From assembly GCA_026398415.1 (NCBI GenBank), contig JAPLSY010000032.1, forward strand, positions 1 to 64,000: a stretch of 64,000 nt of DNA. Direction: 5' to 3'. Position 1 is the stretch's first letter. The number at the start of each line of letters is the position of its first letter. Shown here one piece after another: positions 1 to 6,360 of the stretch. Below the pieces are notes generated by a model, which worked only from the letters and a program-made list of their open reading frames with translations, searched no databases and was not told where the DNA came from. The position numbers and the translations under genes were made by a program. The stretch is from Kiritimatiellota bacterium. GTDB lineage: Bacteria; Verrucomicrobiota; Kiritimatiellia; JAAZAB01.

Positions 1-133
1 TGAGATCGTCACACGTTCTTGCAAGTTGTTCCTTTGTACAGTCCTTGTCACTGCCATAGCGTTTGACAAGTTCCGGCAAAGTTCGGAACAGAGCTTTGGC
101 AATCATTCGATTGCTTGGGTATGCATCTTTCAT
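1..133 (-). CDS. Cassette gene, hypothetical protein, cut by the window edge
   Basis: The reading frame starts at ATG 133-131, six bases after the R' box of the attC at 139-194, a usual position for a cassette start. The AGG of GTTAGGC and a following GAGA could serve as ribosome binding site. Forty-four residues are visible, beginning MKDAYPSNRMIAKAL; a second in-frame ATG lies at 106. The visible part is polar and charged, with no signal peptide or membrane segment. No family was recognised. Confidence 0.6.
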   Translation of the reverse strand, partial: MKDAYPSNRMIAKALFRTLPELVKRYGSDKDCTKEQLARTCDDL

Positions 134-138
134 TCTCA

Positions 139-194
139 GCCTAACGAAACGGCTCACGCTGAGCGAAGCGATAGCGTGAAGCCGCTGGTTCGAC
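139..194 (-). other. attC recombination site A (56 bp)
   Basis: On the minus strand R'' is GTCGAAC (194-188) and R' is GTTAGGC (145-139), a perfect GTTRRRY. The inner arms CGGCTTCACGCT and AGCGTGAGCCG pair except for one extra base in the 5' arm. It closes the cassette holding the gene at 198-593. Confidence 0.8.
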
Positions 195-197
195 GCA

Positions 198-593
198 TCA
201 TGTCATCTTCTCTTTCGCGAGGCCTACACAGTCTGGATCATCAGGGTTGAGTTTGTATTCCTTAATCGCTTGGAAGAACACATGGAGATCTACATTGCTC
301 AACGCTTCGGCATGGGGTTCCAAAGGTGAACGTGAGTTGCGCAACTCGAGTCTTCGACACGCCTCTCTTATCTCCTTGTCGCTTCGAAGGAGAAGGACTC
401 CAGAGTTGATCAATCTCCTAAGAGGATAGTAACGGTACTTGCTTGCATCTGAATGGTAAGCATCGACAAGTCGGTTGATTCGGCTTTCCACATCATCTTG
501 CTCGTATTGTTGCTTCGTCCGTTGGACGCCAGCGAAGTAGGTCAAGACGGCAAGCACGACACCTGCGATTCCGATAATAATCTCAATTGTCAT
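198..593 (-). CDS. Cassette gene, small single-pass membrane protein of unknown function
   Basis: The predicted protein has 131 aa. Residues 2-24 (TIEIIIGIAGVVLAVLTYF) form one hydrophobic segment, and the rest is a charged, probably cytoplasmic domain of about 105 residues with an acidic/basic helical pattern. The frame is open further upstream, but a longer form would read through the neighbouring attC; ATG 593 lies 15 bases inside the cassette boundary and follows a GGAGAGAG purine stretch. The stop at 198-200 falls just before attC A. No family was recognised. Confidence 0.65.
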   Translation of the reverse strand: MTIEIIIGIAGVVLAVLTYFAGVQRTKQQYEQDDVESRINRLVDAYHSDASKYRYYPLRRLINSGVLLLRSDKEIREACRRLELRNSRSPLEPHAEALSNVDLHVFFQAIKEYKLNPDDPDCVGLAKEKMT

Positions 594-607
594 CTCATAC
601 TCTCTCC

Positions 608-673
608 GGCGAACGACACGGGTCAGGCTGAGCCCGCCGCAGACGGGCGATAGCCTGAACCAGTTGGTTCGCT
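608..673 (-). other. attC recombination site B (66 bp)
   Basis: On the minus strand R'' is AGCGAAC (673-667) and R' is GTTCGCC (614-608). The inner arms GGTTCAGGCT and AGCCTGACC pair with one unpaired base in the 5' arm. The central part holds a second small hairpin (GCCCG..CGGGC). The downstream end of the gene at 623-1006 lies inside the site. Confidence 0.8.
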
Positions 674-1006
674 GCTTTTCTTTCTTCCAATTGGAACCCG
701 AAGAACGCCGAGGAGTGCCCCGAGAATCACGGAGACCGTCAACCAGTAAAGTAAGACAACCTCTATGCCGAAGAACCCCAGCGGAAGGCCCCATTCGCCA
801 TCGACGACATGATATGTGTTGAATACCGCCCCTGGCAGAAACGAATAGACTTGGGAGAACAACAAACACGGCGGGCAGAACAAGAACATGTAATGAGGAA
901 AGCGCCACGAAGCCAGTCCCAAAACCATGACCCCGGCTGGCACTAACACGAGGAACATGCTCATGAAGACGATGCCATGCCACATTCTCTTTCCAAGTGT
1001 CATCAT
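623..1006 (-). CDS. Cassette gene, polytopic small membrane protein
   Basis: The 127 aa protein shows three likely membrane segments: residues about 10-32 (a Met/Val/Leu-rich stretch), 38-60 and 78-100. A short basic tail ends in RPSAAGSA. The last 16 codons are read from the attC itself, so the C-terminus is specified by the recombination site. ATG 1006 follows a GAAGAGA sequence and is 13 bases inside the cassette start. No family was recognised; small membrane proteins of unknown function are common in integron cassettes. Confidence 0.65.
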   Translation of the reverse strand: MMTLGKRMWHGIVFMSMFLVLVPAGVMVLGLASWRFPHYMFLFCPPCLLFSQVYSFLPGAVFNTYHVVDGEWGLPLGFFGIEVVLLYWLTVSVILGALLGVLRVPIGRKKSSEPTGSGYRPSAAGSA

Positions 1007-1018
1007 TTTATCTCTTCA

Positions 1019-1082
1019 TGCGAACGTCACGGTTCACCCGCGACGCATCTTGTGCGCCGTAGGGTGAAACCGATTGTTGGAT
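1019..1082 (-). other. attC recombination site C (64 bp)
   Basis: On the minus strand R'' is ATCCAAC (1082-1076) and R' is GTTCGCA (1025-1019). The arms GGTTTCACCC and GGGTGAACC pair with one extra base in the 5' arm. R'' is exactly complementary to the GTTGGAT box that opens the same cassette at 1499-1493. Confidence 0.82.
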
Positions 1083-1474
1083 CATTCTTTAATTTCGTTT
1101 TGTATTACTTCGAGAACGCTGGTCTGTTTCCACACTGGTGCCCGCCAGGATTCCGGCGGATTGTCGAGTGCGTTCTGCACTCGAATCAGGGAGTTGCTCA
1201 GGCGTTCTGACTCCCCCTGTGCTTGGAGTTCTGCAAAATACTTGCAGAATTGACTGAATGGTCGAACGAAGTTCCAATGGGCTGCCATTGCGCTATGATC
1301 GTAGCCAACAAAATGACCCCAGCGAAAAGCAACAACACCCGTGAGAATCAGGCTGATTGCCACAACCAGAATTCGAATTTTTCCTTTGGTCTTGGTTGCA
1401 GCCACACAGACTGCTGGAACAACCACAAGGAAGAATGCGGCGATCAAGATAATGTGAATCAATTCAGCTGGCAT
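1082..1474 (-). CDS. Cassette gene, membrane protein with two N-terminal helices
   Basis: The predicted protein has 130 aa. Two hydrophobic segments are seen at residues about 5-26 (IHIILIAAFFLVVVPAVCV) and 32-50, followed by a soluble, amphipathic C-terminal part of about 75 residues rich in Q, E and W. The stop overlaps the first bases of attC C. The start lies 19 bases inside the cassette, preceded by AAGGATAATAAAGA. No family was recognised. Confidence 0.65.
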   Translation of the reverse strand: MPAELIHIILIAAFFLVVVPAVCVAATKTKGKIRILVVAISLILTGVVAFRWGHFVGYDHSAMAAHWNFVRPFSQFCKYFAELQAQGESERLSNSLIRVQNALDNPPESWRAPVWKQTSVLEVIQNEIKE

Positions 1475-1492
1475 TCTTTATTATCCTTCATG

Positions 1493-1555
1493 ATCCAACG
1501 TCAGTGCTGAGGATCGGCGAATTTGCGAGCCGTATCCTCCGGCACTTGGTTCGGC
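1493..1555 (-). other. attC recombination site D (63 bp)
   Basis: On the minus strand R'' is GCCGAAC (1555-1549) and R' is GTTGGAT (1499-1493), a match to GTTRRRY. The arms TGCCGGAGGAT and ATCCTCAGCA pair with one bulge. R'' is complementary to the GTTCGGC box opening this cassette at 2065-2059. Confidence 0.8.
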
Positions 1556-2046
1556 TTATGTTTCATGTCCTCTATAACCTCCTTAACCTTCGACAAGAGA
1601 TTTGTATCAGTTTGTGAACCGTATAACAATCTCCAGTCGAGTTGCTTATCCGAGTCGGCAACTGGTGTCACCTGAACATAGGTTTGCGAGCAGGGCCCCT
1701 TCAGTATCTGGGGATGTACCAATTGGTTGGGGCTGCCCTTCGGTTCGCTCCTGACATACAGAATAAAACCCTTGGGCGAAGGCCCGATTTCGTCATCAAC
1801 GTTGGCAGAAAGATCGCCTTTCTTGTTCAAGATCCTGTGCACCTTGTTTGTTTGGGGCAGGTATATCGCACGGAGGAATGTGACCGCATGATCTGGATTG
1901 ATCCAGATGTCAGGTTTTGGATCCAGCGCAGTCATGACAACCTCCAGTCTCGCCTTCAAGACGACAAGGACATCGTTTGTCGCGGCGTGTGCCGAGACGA
2001 ACAAAGCGAAGCATCCAAGCAGAGCGCCAGCGACCAATCTCTTCAT
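1501..2046 (-). CDS. Cassette gene, exported protein of unknown function
   Basis: The 181 aa protein has a clear Sec signal peptide (MKRLVAGALLGCFALFVSA, cleavage after HAA near residue 22). The mature part of about 160 residues has a single Cys region (GPCSQT) and alternating beta-like segments; no catalytic motif is seen. ATG 2046 follows AAGAGATTG-type purines and an AGGAGGAACAAG ribosome binding site just upstream. The last 18 codons are read from attC D. No family was recognised; the protein is probably periplasmic. Confidence 0.7.
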   Translation of the reverse strand: MKRLVAGALLGCFALFVSAHAATNDVLVVLKARLEVVMTALDPKPDIWINPDHAVTFLRAIYLPQTNKVHRILNKKGDLSANVDDEIGPSPKGFILYVRSEPKGSPNQLVHPQILKGPCSQTYVQVTPVADSDKQLDWRLLYGSQTDTNLLSKVKEVIEDMKHKPNQVPEDTARKFADPQH

Positions 2047-2058
2047 CTTGTTCCTCCT

Positions 2059-2116
2059 GCCGAACGGTGACGTTCACGGGCGGGCAAAGCCCGTACCGTG
2101 CGACGCCGTGTTCGAC
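2059..2116 (-). other. attC recombination site E (58 bp)
   Basis: On the minus strand R'' is GTCGAAC (2116-2110) and R' is GTTCGGC (2065-2059). The arms CGTCGCACGG and CCGTGAACG pair imperfectly with one extra base in the 5' arm, around a central GGGCTTTGCCC-type hairpin. R'' is complementary to the GTTCGAC box at 2508-2502 that opens the same cassette. Confidence 0.78.
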
Positions 2117-2128
2117 ACTGTGTCTTTC

Positions 2129-2497
2129 CTATCTAGAACCAACCGGTTTTGCCTCTCCCGATGCCTTGTCCACCCAAATGATGTATGATTGTGGGCCTTT
2201 CCCCCTCTCCGTTGGCACGAAGGTTAGCACCCATCGGACATCGGTTTCCTGCACACTGAATGGCCTCGCTTGCCACTTCACGTCTGGCTGTGCCTGACAC
2301 AGTGCCGCGTATCCCTTACGGACGACATCTTGCTTGGATGGACTTGGCTCCTGCTTCTGCGTTTGGATGAGGGCAACTCCAGACGTTGGGGCCGGGGGTG
2401 TCACTGTTTTGACAAGGCAGTTCGGCGGCCTAGTGCAGCCGGTGAACAGAATCATTGCACCAGCAAAAACAGTGTACGCCATTCTCATCATCTTCAC
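2129..2497 (-). CDS. Cassette gene, small lipoprotein
   Basis: The 122 aa protein has a lipoprotein signal peptide: basic start, hydrophobic core and lipobox LFTGC with the lipidated Cys at residue 21. A Pro/Gln/Ser-rich linker is followed by a compact domain containing WVLTFVPTER and SYIIWVDKASGEAK. The ending resembles small periplasmic beta-sheet domains, but no family could be named. The gene lies wholly inside its cassette and starts 5 bases from the boundary. Confidence 0.68.
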   Translation of the reverse strand: MKMMRMAYTVFAGAMILFTGCTRPPNCLVKTVTPPAPTSGVALIQTQKQEPSPSKQDVVRKGYAALCQAQPDVKWQARPFSVQETDVRWVLTFVPTERGKGPQSYIIWVDKASGEAKPVGSR

Positions 2498-2501
2498 CTC
2501 T

Positions 2502-2567
2502 GTCGAACGTCAGCGTTGAGGCTGAGACCCGCCTTGCGGGGCGATAGCCTCCAACGCCTGGTTCGAT
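2502..2567 (-). other. attC recombination site F (66 bp)
   Basis: On the minus strand R'' is ATCGAAC (2567-2561) and R' is GTTCGAC (2508-2502). The arms CGTTGGAGGCT and AGCCTCAACG pair perfectly apart from one extrahelical G in the 5' arm. This is the cleanest site of the array. Confidence 0.84.
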
Positions 2568-2986
2568 GCCTTTCCATTCTTTTTGCATGGGCAGAACTGA
2601 AGCCCCGAAACGAGCAATGGCAACCCAACAAGGACAATAGTGATCGTTGCTCGGCTGTGCTGCAAAAAGCCCATATGGATCGTGACCACATCGAGAAGGA
2701 ACAAGACGATTCCCGCCAGAACACCGGCAAGCATGTTGTGCCGACCACGGATGATCGACAGGACACTGGCCGTGATGAATAATACGCCGAGTTGGGCGCC
2801 AACTACCAATGAGGAAATCGCCATGCCTCGCAAAAAGCTATGCATCTTTTGCCACGGTTCCGGTTCATGGCCCAGAACCCAGAGCCAATTCACAATGCCC
2901 ATGCAAAGCAGAAGGATCGCTGCCACACCCGCTGTGGACACGAGCACTTTCAGCAGAAGCCTTGACCATTCTGTCTTCTTGTTCAT
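2510..2986 (-). CDS. Cassette gene, four-helix membrane protein
   Basis: With the start at ATG 2986 the protein has 158 aa; ATG 2995, inside the R' box, would give 161. Hydrophobic segments lie at about residues 10-32, 50-72, 78-98 and 103-122. The last 19 codons, ending IAPQGGSQPQR, are read from attC F. The frame is open further upstream, but a longer start would read through attC G and is unlikely. No family was recognised. Confidence 0.62.
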   Translation of the reverse strand: MNKKTEWSRLLLKVLVSTAGVAAILLLCMGIVNWLWVLGHEPEPWQKMHSFLRGMAISSLVVGAQLGVLFITASVLSIIRGRHNMLAGVLAGIVLFLLDVVTIHMGFLQHSRATITIVLVGLPLLVSGLQFCPCKKNGKASNQALEAIAPQGGSQPQR

Positions 2987-2993
2987 CTTGTGC

Positions 2994-3055
2994 ATCGAAC
3001 GATGACCTTCAGTGGCGGCGCGGAACGCGCCGTACACTGCGAGGTCTGGTTGGGC
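2994..3055 (-). other. attC recombination site G (62 bp)
   Basis: On the minus strand R'' is GCCCAAC (3055-3049) and R' is GTTCGAT (3000-2994). The arms ACCTCGCAGTG and CACTGAAGGT pair with one extra base in the 5' arm, around a GCGCGTTCCGCGC central hairpin. Confidence 0.82.
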
Positions 3056-3713
3056 TCTCTTCATAGCCCTTCTTGATGCCGGGAAACTGCAACTTGTGTT
3101 TCAATCCCCGAAAGATATGACGATTCTTGTATTCTACTAGATACCGAACCGATTTTGCTGCACGCAGAAGACTCCGTTTCCACTTCTCCGATTCATTAGC
3201 CCACTCTTCTATGTCCGTAAGTGTGAATTTGTAATGAACATAGGAATTGCGGAGTTCAGCGATATGCAGAACTGCGTCGCAATGCGTTTTCCTGATTGGT
3301 GGCAGCCCGATCAACTGCGGTAGGCACGTGAACTTTGCCGCGAGTGAGGCGCCACGAATAAGATCCTTGGCATTTGCCTGTGTAAACAGGCCACTCTTTG
3401 AGATACATACCATGATCACTCCATTGATCCAGTGCTCGAACCACGTTGCGTAGTACAAGCACGAGTTCTCATAGTCCGCTTTCCGCCGAAAGGACTGAGC
3501 CAATGTCAAGAGGTTGTCCGAGTAGTCAGTACAGCCGTAGAGCTTTTCCTGGCGGGCATATCTGCGGACATGTCTTGCGAGTTCTGCAAGCAATTGGGAG
3601 TCCGACTTGCCAACAGGGTCGATTAGTCCAGCCGCAATGAAATTCTTGTAGAACGTCAACAGGACTGATTTGGCAATGTCCTCTGGAATTGAGTTGCGAG
3701 TGCTTGTCGTCAT
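3009..3713 (-). CDS. Cassette gene, HEPN-like alpha-helical protein
   Basis: The 234 aa protein is almost entirely alpha-helical by composition and has no signal peptide. Around residue 155 it has AELRNSYVHYK; RNSYVH fits the R-N/polar-x3-H signature of HEPN domains, whose Arg and His form the RNA-cutting site. A preceding helix carries YENSCLYYATWFEHWINGVI, as expected for the first HEPN helices. HEPN proteins act in toxin-antitoxin and antiphage systems, but no antitoxin partner is seen in this cassette. The C-terminal tail RPRSVRRVPRRH is read from attC G. HEPN assignment rests on one motif. Confidence 0.6.
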   Translation of the reverse strand: MTTSTRNSIPEDIAKSVLLTFYKNFIAAGLIDPVGKSDSQLLAELARHVRRYARQEKLYGCTDYSDNLLTLAQSFRRKADYENSCLYYATWFEHWINGVIMVCISKSGLFTQANAKDLIRGASLAAKFTCLPQLIGLPPIRKTHCDAVLHIAELRNSYVHYKFTLTDIEEWANESEKWKRSLLRAAKSVRYLVEYKNRHIFRGLKHKLQFPGIKKGYEESPTRPRSVRRVPRRH

Positions 3714-3720
3714 ATGATCT

Positions 3721-3779
3721 ACCCAACGATGCAGTTGACCGGCGCGGTTTACCGCGTACGGTCGGACGGCTGGTTGGAA
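3721..3779 (-). other. attC recombination site H (59 bp)
   Basis: On the minus strand R'' is TTCCAAC (3779-3773) and R' is GTTGGGT (3727-3721), a match to GTTRRRY. The inner arms are less regular than in the other sites (CGGTC/GACCG core). It closes the first cassette of the array, whose opening box is probably TTTGGAA at 4217-4211. Confidence 0.7.
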
Positions 3780-4174
3780 GTTGTCTTTTCATCTCGGTCT
3801 GCACCCCAGAAATCAATCCTCTTAATGTCCTTGATAGCTCCACTCCAGAGACCCATGTGTCCTTTGTCTTTGGAATCAAAGGTTCCCTCAATGAGCACAT
3901 ACTTCATGTTAAATTTCCGATTCGCTTCGGTCTCCGCAACATGAACCCACACGCCATTCTTATAGAGCGATTTCTCATAGTCTTCGCGATGCAGGTACAG
4001 TCCGTTCCCTTCAAACTTAAGTCTCAAGAAACCCATGACGCGCACATATTTCCCCTCGTATTTCTCCGGACTCGCAACCAGTTGAATCATTGACACATCG
4101 TGGATTTGGCTCTGTGCATGGGCTACACCAGTGAACAGCAACAGTCCAAGAAATCCAATCATGATGTTCTTCAT
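3749..4174 (-). CDS. Cassette gene, exported OB-fold-like protein
   Basis: Starting at ATG 4174 (preceded by AAAGGG) the protein has 141 aa with a Sec signal peptide, MKNIMIGFLGLLLFTGVAHA. The mature part begins with SMIQLVASPEKYEGKYVRV, then GLYLHREDYE and VLIEGTF, a strand pattern seen in small periplasmic OB-fold proteins that open with 'PEKYxGKxVxVxG'. No enzyme motif is visible. The TAA stop lies inside attC H. This is the first cassette of the array; its 5' flank contains a short repeat also found at 31027. Confidence 0.68.
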   Translation of the reverse strand: MKNIMIGFLGLLLFTGVAHAQSQIHDVSMIQLVASPEKYEGKYVRVMGFLRLKFEGNGLYLHREDYEKSLYKNGVWVHVAETEANRKFNMKYVLIEGTFDSKDKGHMGLWSGAIKDIKRIDFWGADRDEKTTSNQPSDRTR

Positions 4175-4218
4175 TTTTTCGCGCCCTTTCGCGTGTTTAG
4201 CGGGCCAATGTTCCAAAA

Positions 4219-6084
4219 TCAGGCCAGCACGGCCAGGGCGGTGTCAACCCTGCTCATGGGCGCGGAAATCTGGAAACCGGCCACCGCGCCCGCAATGCGG
4301 TCCCGGATTTCGCGGGCAATTTCGACGCCCATCTTGAGACCGTCTTCCTTGGTTCGGCATTTGCTCATGCGCTGGAGAATGCTGTCGGGCACCACGACCC
4401 CGGGCACGTGGCGGCCCATGAATTCCGCGTTCTTGAACGAGAGCAGCGGGTAGATGCCAGCCAGGATCGGAATGGTCTGGCGGTGCTTCCGGACACGGTC
4501 CACAAACCGGAGTAGCGCCTCAACCTCGAAAACCGGCTGCGTGAAGGCAAACTCCGCGCCGGCTTCGATCTTCTGAAAGAAGCGGGCGATCTCCCGCTCC
4601 ATCTCCACGGCCACCGGATTGGCGCCAACCCCGATGGCCAGGGCCGTCGGCTGGCCGATGGGCTGGCCGGCCGCGTCGAACCCATGATTGAGGTTGTTGA
4701 CCAGCCGGGCCAGGCCGATGGCATCCAGGTCGAAGACCCCGGTCGCGTCGGGATAGTTGCCCAGCTTGGGCGGATCGCCGGTAATGAACAGCCACGTCTT
4801 TAGACCCAGTGCGTAAGCGCCCAGGAGGTCCGACTGCATGCCGATCAGGTTGCGGTCGCGGCAGCAATAATGCGGGATGGGCTCGATCTTTAATTCCTTC
4901 AACATGGAAAACGCCGTGGCCACGACGGACATGCGCGCGCTGGCGCGCGGGCCATCGGGCAGGTTGATCGCATCCACGCCGGCGGCCTGGCACGCCCGGC
5001 ACTTGTCAAGAAAAGCCCGCAGCCCGCCGCCACTCGGGGGTGGAAGCATCTCGATGGACGTGGCCCGCCGGCCGGACGCCAACTTGGCGGCAAACGCCGA
5101 TTTTTCCGGGAATGGGACCGCCGCAGGCGTCGGGCCCGCGTTTTTACCGGTCGCCGGCCCGGGGGAAGGTTTGGAGGCAATGGCAACGTATTGCTTCACG
5201 CCGCTCATGGATTTTACAGCACGCGCGGCCATGCGGATATGAGCGGGGGTCGTGCCGCAACAACCGCCAACGCCGCGGGCGCCCAATTCGATATAACGCC
5301 GGCAAAACTCCGTGAAATATTCCGGGCTGTTAAGATAGAGCATCCGGCCGCCGACTTCGCGGGGCCCGCCCGCGTTGGGCATGATGACGACGGGCTTGGT
5401 AGTGCAGGCGATGATGTTTTTTACGGCGTAGAAGAGATCCGCGGGCCCGCGGCCGCAATTCAAACCGATGAGGTCCACATTCGGATCCGCCTCCAGCCGC
5501 CGCGCAAATGTTTCTTCCGGTTTCGATCCAACCGGCTCCAAAGGTTGCGGAACGATGGTGAAGGAGGCCAGCACCGGCAGGTTCTGGCGCTTGGCAATTC
5601 GGGCGGCACGCTGGAGCTGGTCTATATCAAGGAAGGTCTCGAGGACCAGCAGGTCGATATCTTCGCCCGCCAGGACGGAAATCTGTTCGTTGAGGACATC
5701 GTCAACCTGCGCGAGGAGTTCGTCCGTCGGTTTTTGATCGGGCGCGAAACAGGGACCCACGGAGGCTGCCACAAATACTTTGTCGCCGGCCGCCTCCCGG
5801 GCCAGGCGCACCGCGGCGCGATTGATGTCGGCAACGCGGTCGGCCAGTCCATAGGGAGCCAATTTCAGCCGGTTAGCGCCAAAGCTGTTAGTTTCAATGA
5901 CGTCGGCGCCGGCCTCGACATATTCCTGGTGAATGCCCAGGATAAGCTTGGCTTGAGTCAGGCATAGCTCGTCGTAGCAGGCATTGAGGAAGACACCGCG
6001 CTGGTAGATCATCGTGCCCATGGCGCCGTCGAACACGAGCGCCCGTTCCCGGATTTGCTGGAGCAGGTTCCGCGACTTTTTCAT
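4219..6084 (-). CDS. Bifunctional homocysteine S-methyltransferase / methylenetetrahydrofolate reductase
   Basis: A 621 aa two-domain cytosolic enzyme. Residues about 1-300 are a zinc-dependent homocysteine methyltransferase domain: FDGAMGTMI at 18-26, GLNCGRG near 209 and GGCCGTTPAH near 274 supply the zinc cysteines. After a Pro/Gly/Ala linker, residues about 335-605 are a methylenetetrahydrofolate reductase domain (SIEMLPPP, FITGDPPKLGNY, AEFAFTQPVFE). The same fusion is known in YitJ-like proteins, joining methyl supply to methionine formation. It is housekeeping, not a cassette. Its TGA stop is directly followed by the cassette array. Confidence 0.9.
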   Translation of the reverse strand: MKKSRNLLQQIRERALVFDGAMGTMIYQRGVFLNACYDELCLTQAKLILGIHQEYVEAGADVIETNSFGANRLKLAPYGLADRVADINRAAVRLAREAAGDKVFVAASVGPCFAPDQKPTDELLAQVDDVLNEQISVLAGEDIDLLVLETFLDIDQLQRAARIAKRQNLPVLASFTIVPQPLEPVGSKPEETFARRLEADPNVDLIGLNCGRGPADLFYAVKNIIACTTKPVVIMPNAGGPREVGGRMLYLNSPEYFTEFCRRYIELGARGVGGCCGTTPAHIRMAARAVKSMSGVKQYVAIASKPSPGPATGKNAGPTPAAVPFPEKSAFAAKLASGRRATSIEMLPPPSGGGLRAFLDKCRACQAAGVDAINLPDGPRASARMSVVATAFSMLKELKIEPIPHYCCRDRNLIGMQSDLLGAYALGLKTWLFITGDPPKLGNYPDATGVFDLDAIGLARLVNNLNHGFDAAGQPIGQPTALAIGVGANPVAVEMEREIARFFQKIEAGAEFAFTQPVFEVEALLRFVDRVRKHRQTIPILAGIYPLLSFKNAEFMGRHVPGVVVPDSILQRMSKCRTKEDGLKMGVEIAREIRDRIAGAVAGFQISAPMSRVDTALAVLA

Positions 6085-6187
6085 GGGGCTGATTTTACAA
6101 TCCGCCTTGCTCCTCGTCCAGCGCAGAAAAAAGACTTTTGTTTTATCGTTTGCGTTAGGGAGGAGGGCCAGCTATTGTTTATTTGTC

Positions 6188-6345
6188 GGTGAAGCACCGC
6201 AGGGTATCTTTGCGGAACCCTGCGAAGCCAGGAAAGCCATTCCTTCCTGTGGCAACCTCCGTTCGCCAAGGCTATGGAGGTCAAGAGCCACAGGGCTTCC
6301 TGGCGAAGAAGGGTGGCATCAGGCGATGCCTGCCTGGGCCCTTAC
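6188..6345 (+). repeat. Hairpin-rich dispersed repeat, copy 1
   Basis: About 120 bp of this stretch recur in reverse complement at 42675-42807. Shared blocks include GGTGAAGCACC, GCGGAACCCTGCGAAGCCA and CCACAGGGCTTCCTGGCGAA. It folds into nested stems. This copy carries an extra CCTCC...GGAGG hairpin of about 30 bases. In both copies the element points the same way relative to the gene immediately downstream. Confidence 0.7.
6315..6330 (+). promoter_or_regulatory. Leader hairpin GGCATC-AGGC-GATGCC
   Basis: A perfect 6 bp stem with an AGGC loop lies 30 bases before the start of the amidohydrolase gene. The same structure, with one compensating base-pair change, precedes the next gene at 7390-7405. 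Confidence 0.4.
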
Positions 6346-6360
6346 AAAATCCGGTAAGCA

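Larger units (their letters stand above)
1..4217 (-). mobile_element. Integron gene-cassette array lacking an integrase (CALIN-like)
   Basis: Nine small minus-strand genes are separated by eight attC-like palindromes at 139, 608, 1019, 1493, 2059, 2502, 2994 and 3721. On the minus strand each site ends in a GTTRRRY-like R' box and has one extra, unpaired base in its 5' arm, the known mark of attC orientation; this agrees with gene direction. The R' box opening each cassette matches the reverse complement of the R'' box closing the same cassette (GTTGGAT/ATCCAAC, GTTCGGC/GCCGAAC, GTTCGAC/GTCGAAC and GTTCGAT/ATCGAAC are exact; the others are 6 of 7). No tyrosine integrase gene or attI is present up to the metabolic gene at 4219. 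The array continues beyond the left edge. Confidence 0.85.

Noticed and set aside
198-983. Long 261-codon version of the second cassette gene
   Set aside because: It would read through attC B and overlap the neighbouring cassette gene; the ATG at 593 starts a plausible protein within the cassette.
139-3779. The palindromes read as ordinary REP/hairpin repeats
   Set aside because: Box sequences match within each cassette rather than across the array, and the unpaired base is always in the same arm relative to gene direction, which fits attC sites.
5191-5967. 258-codon plus-strand frame
   Set aside because: Antisense to the conserved methyltransferase/MTHFR gene, with composition typical of a GC-rich shadow frame and no ribosome site.
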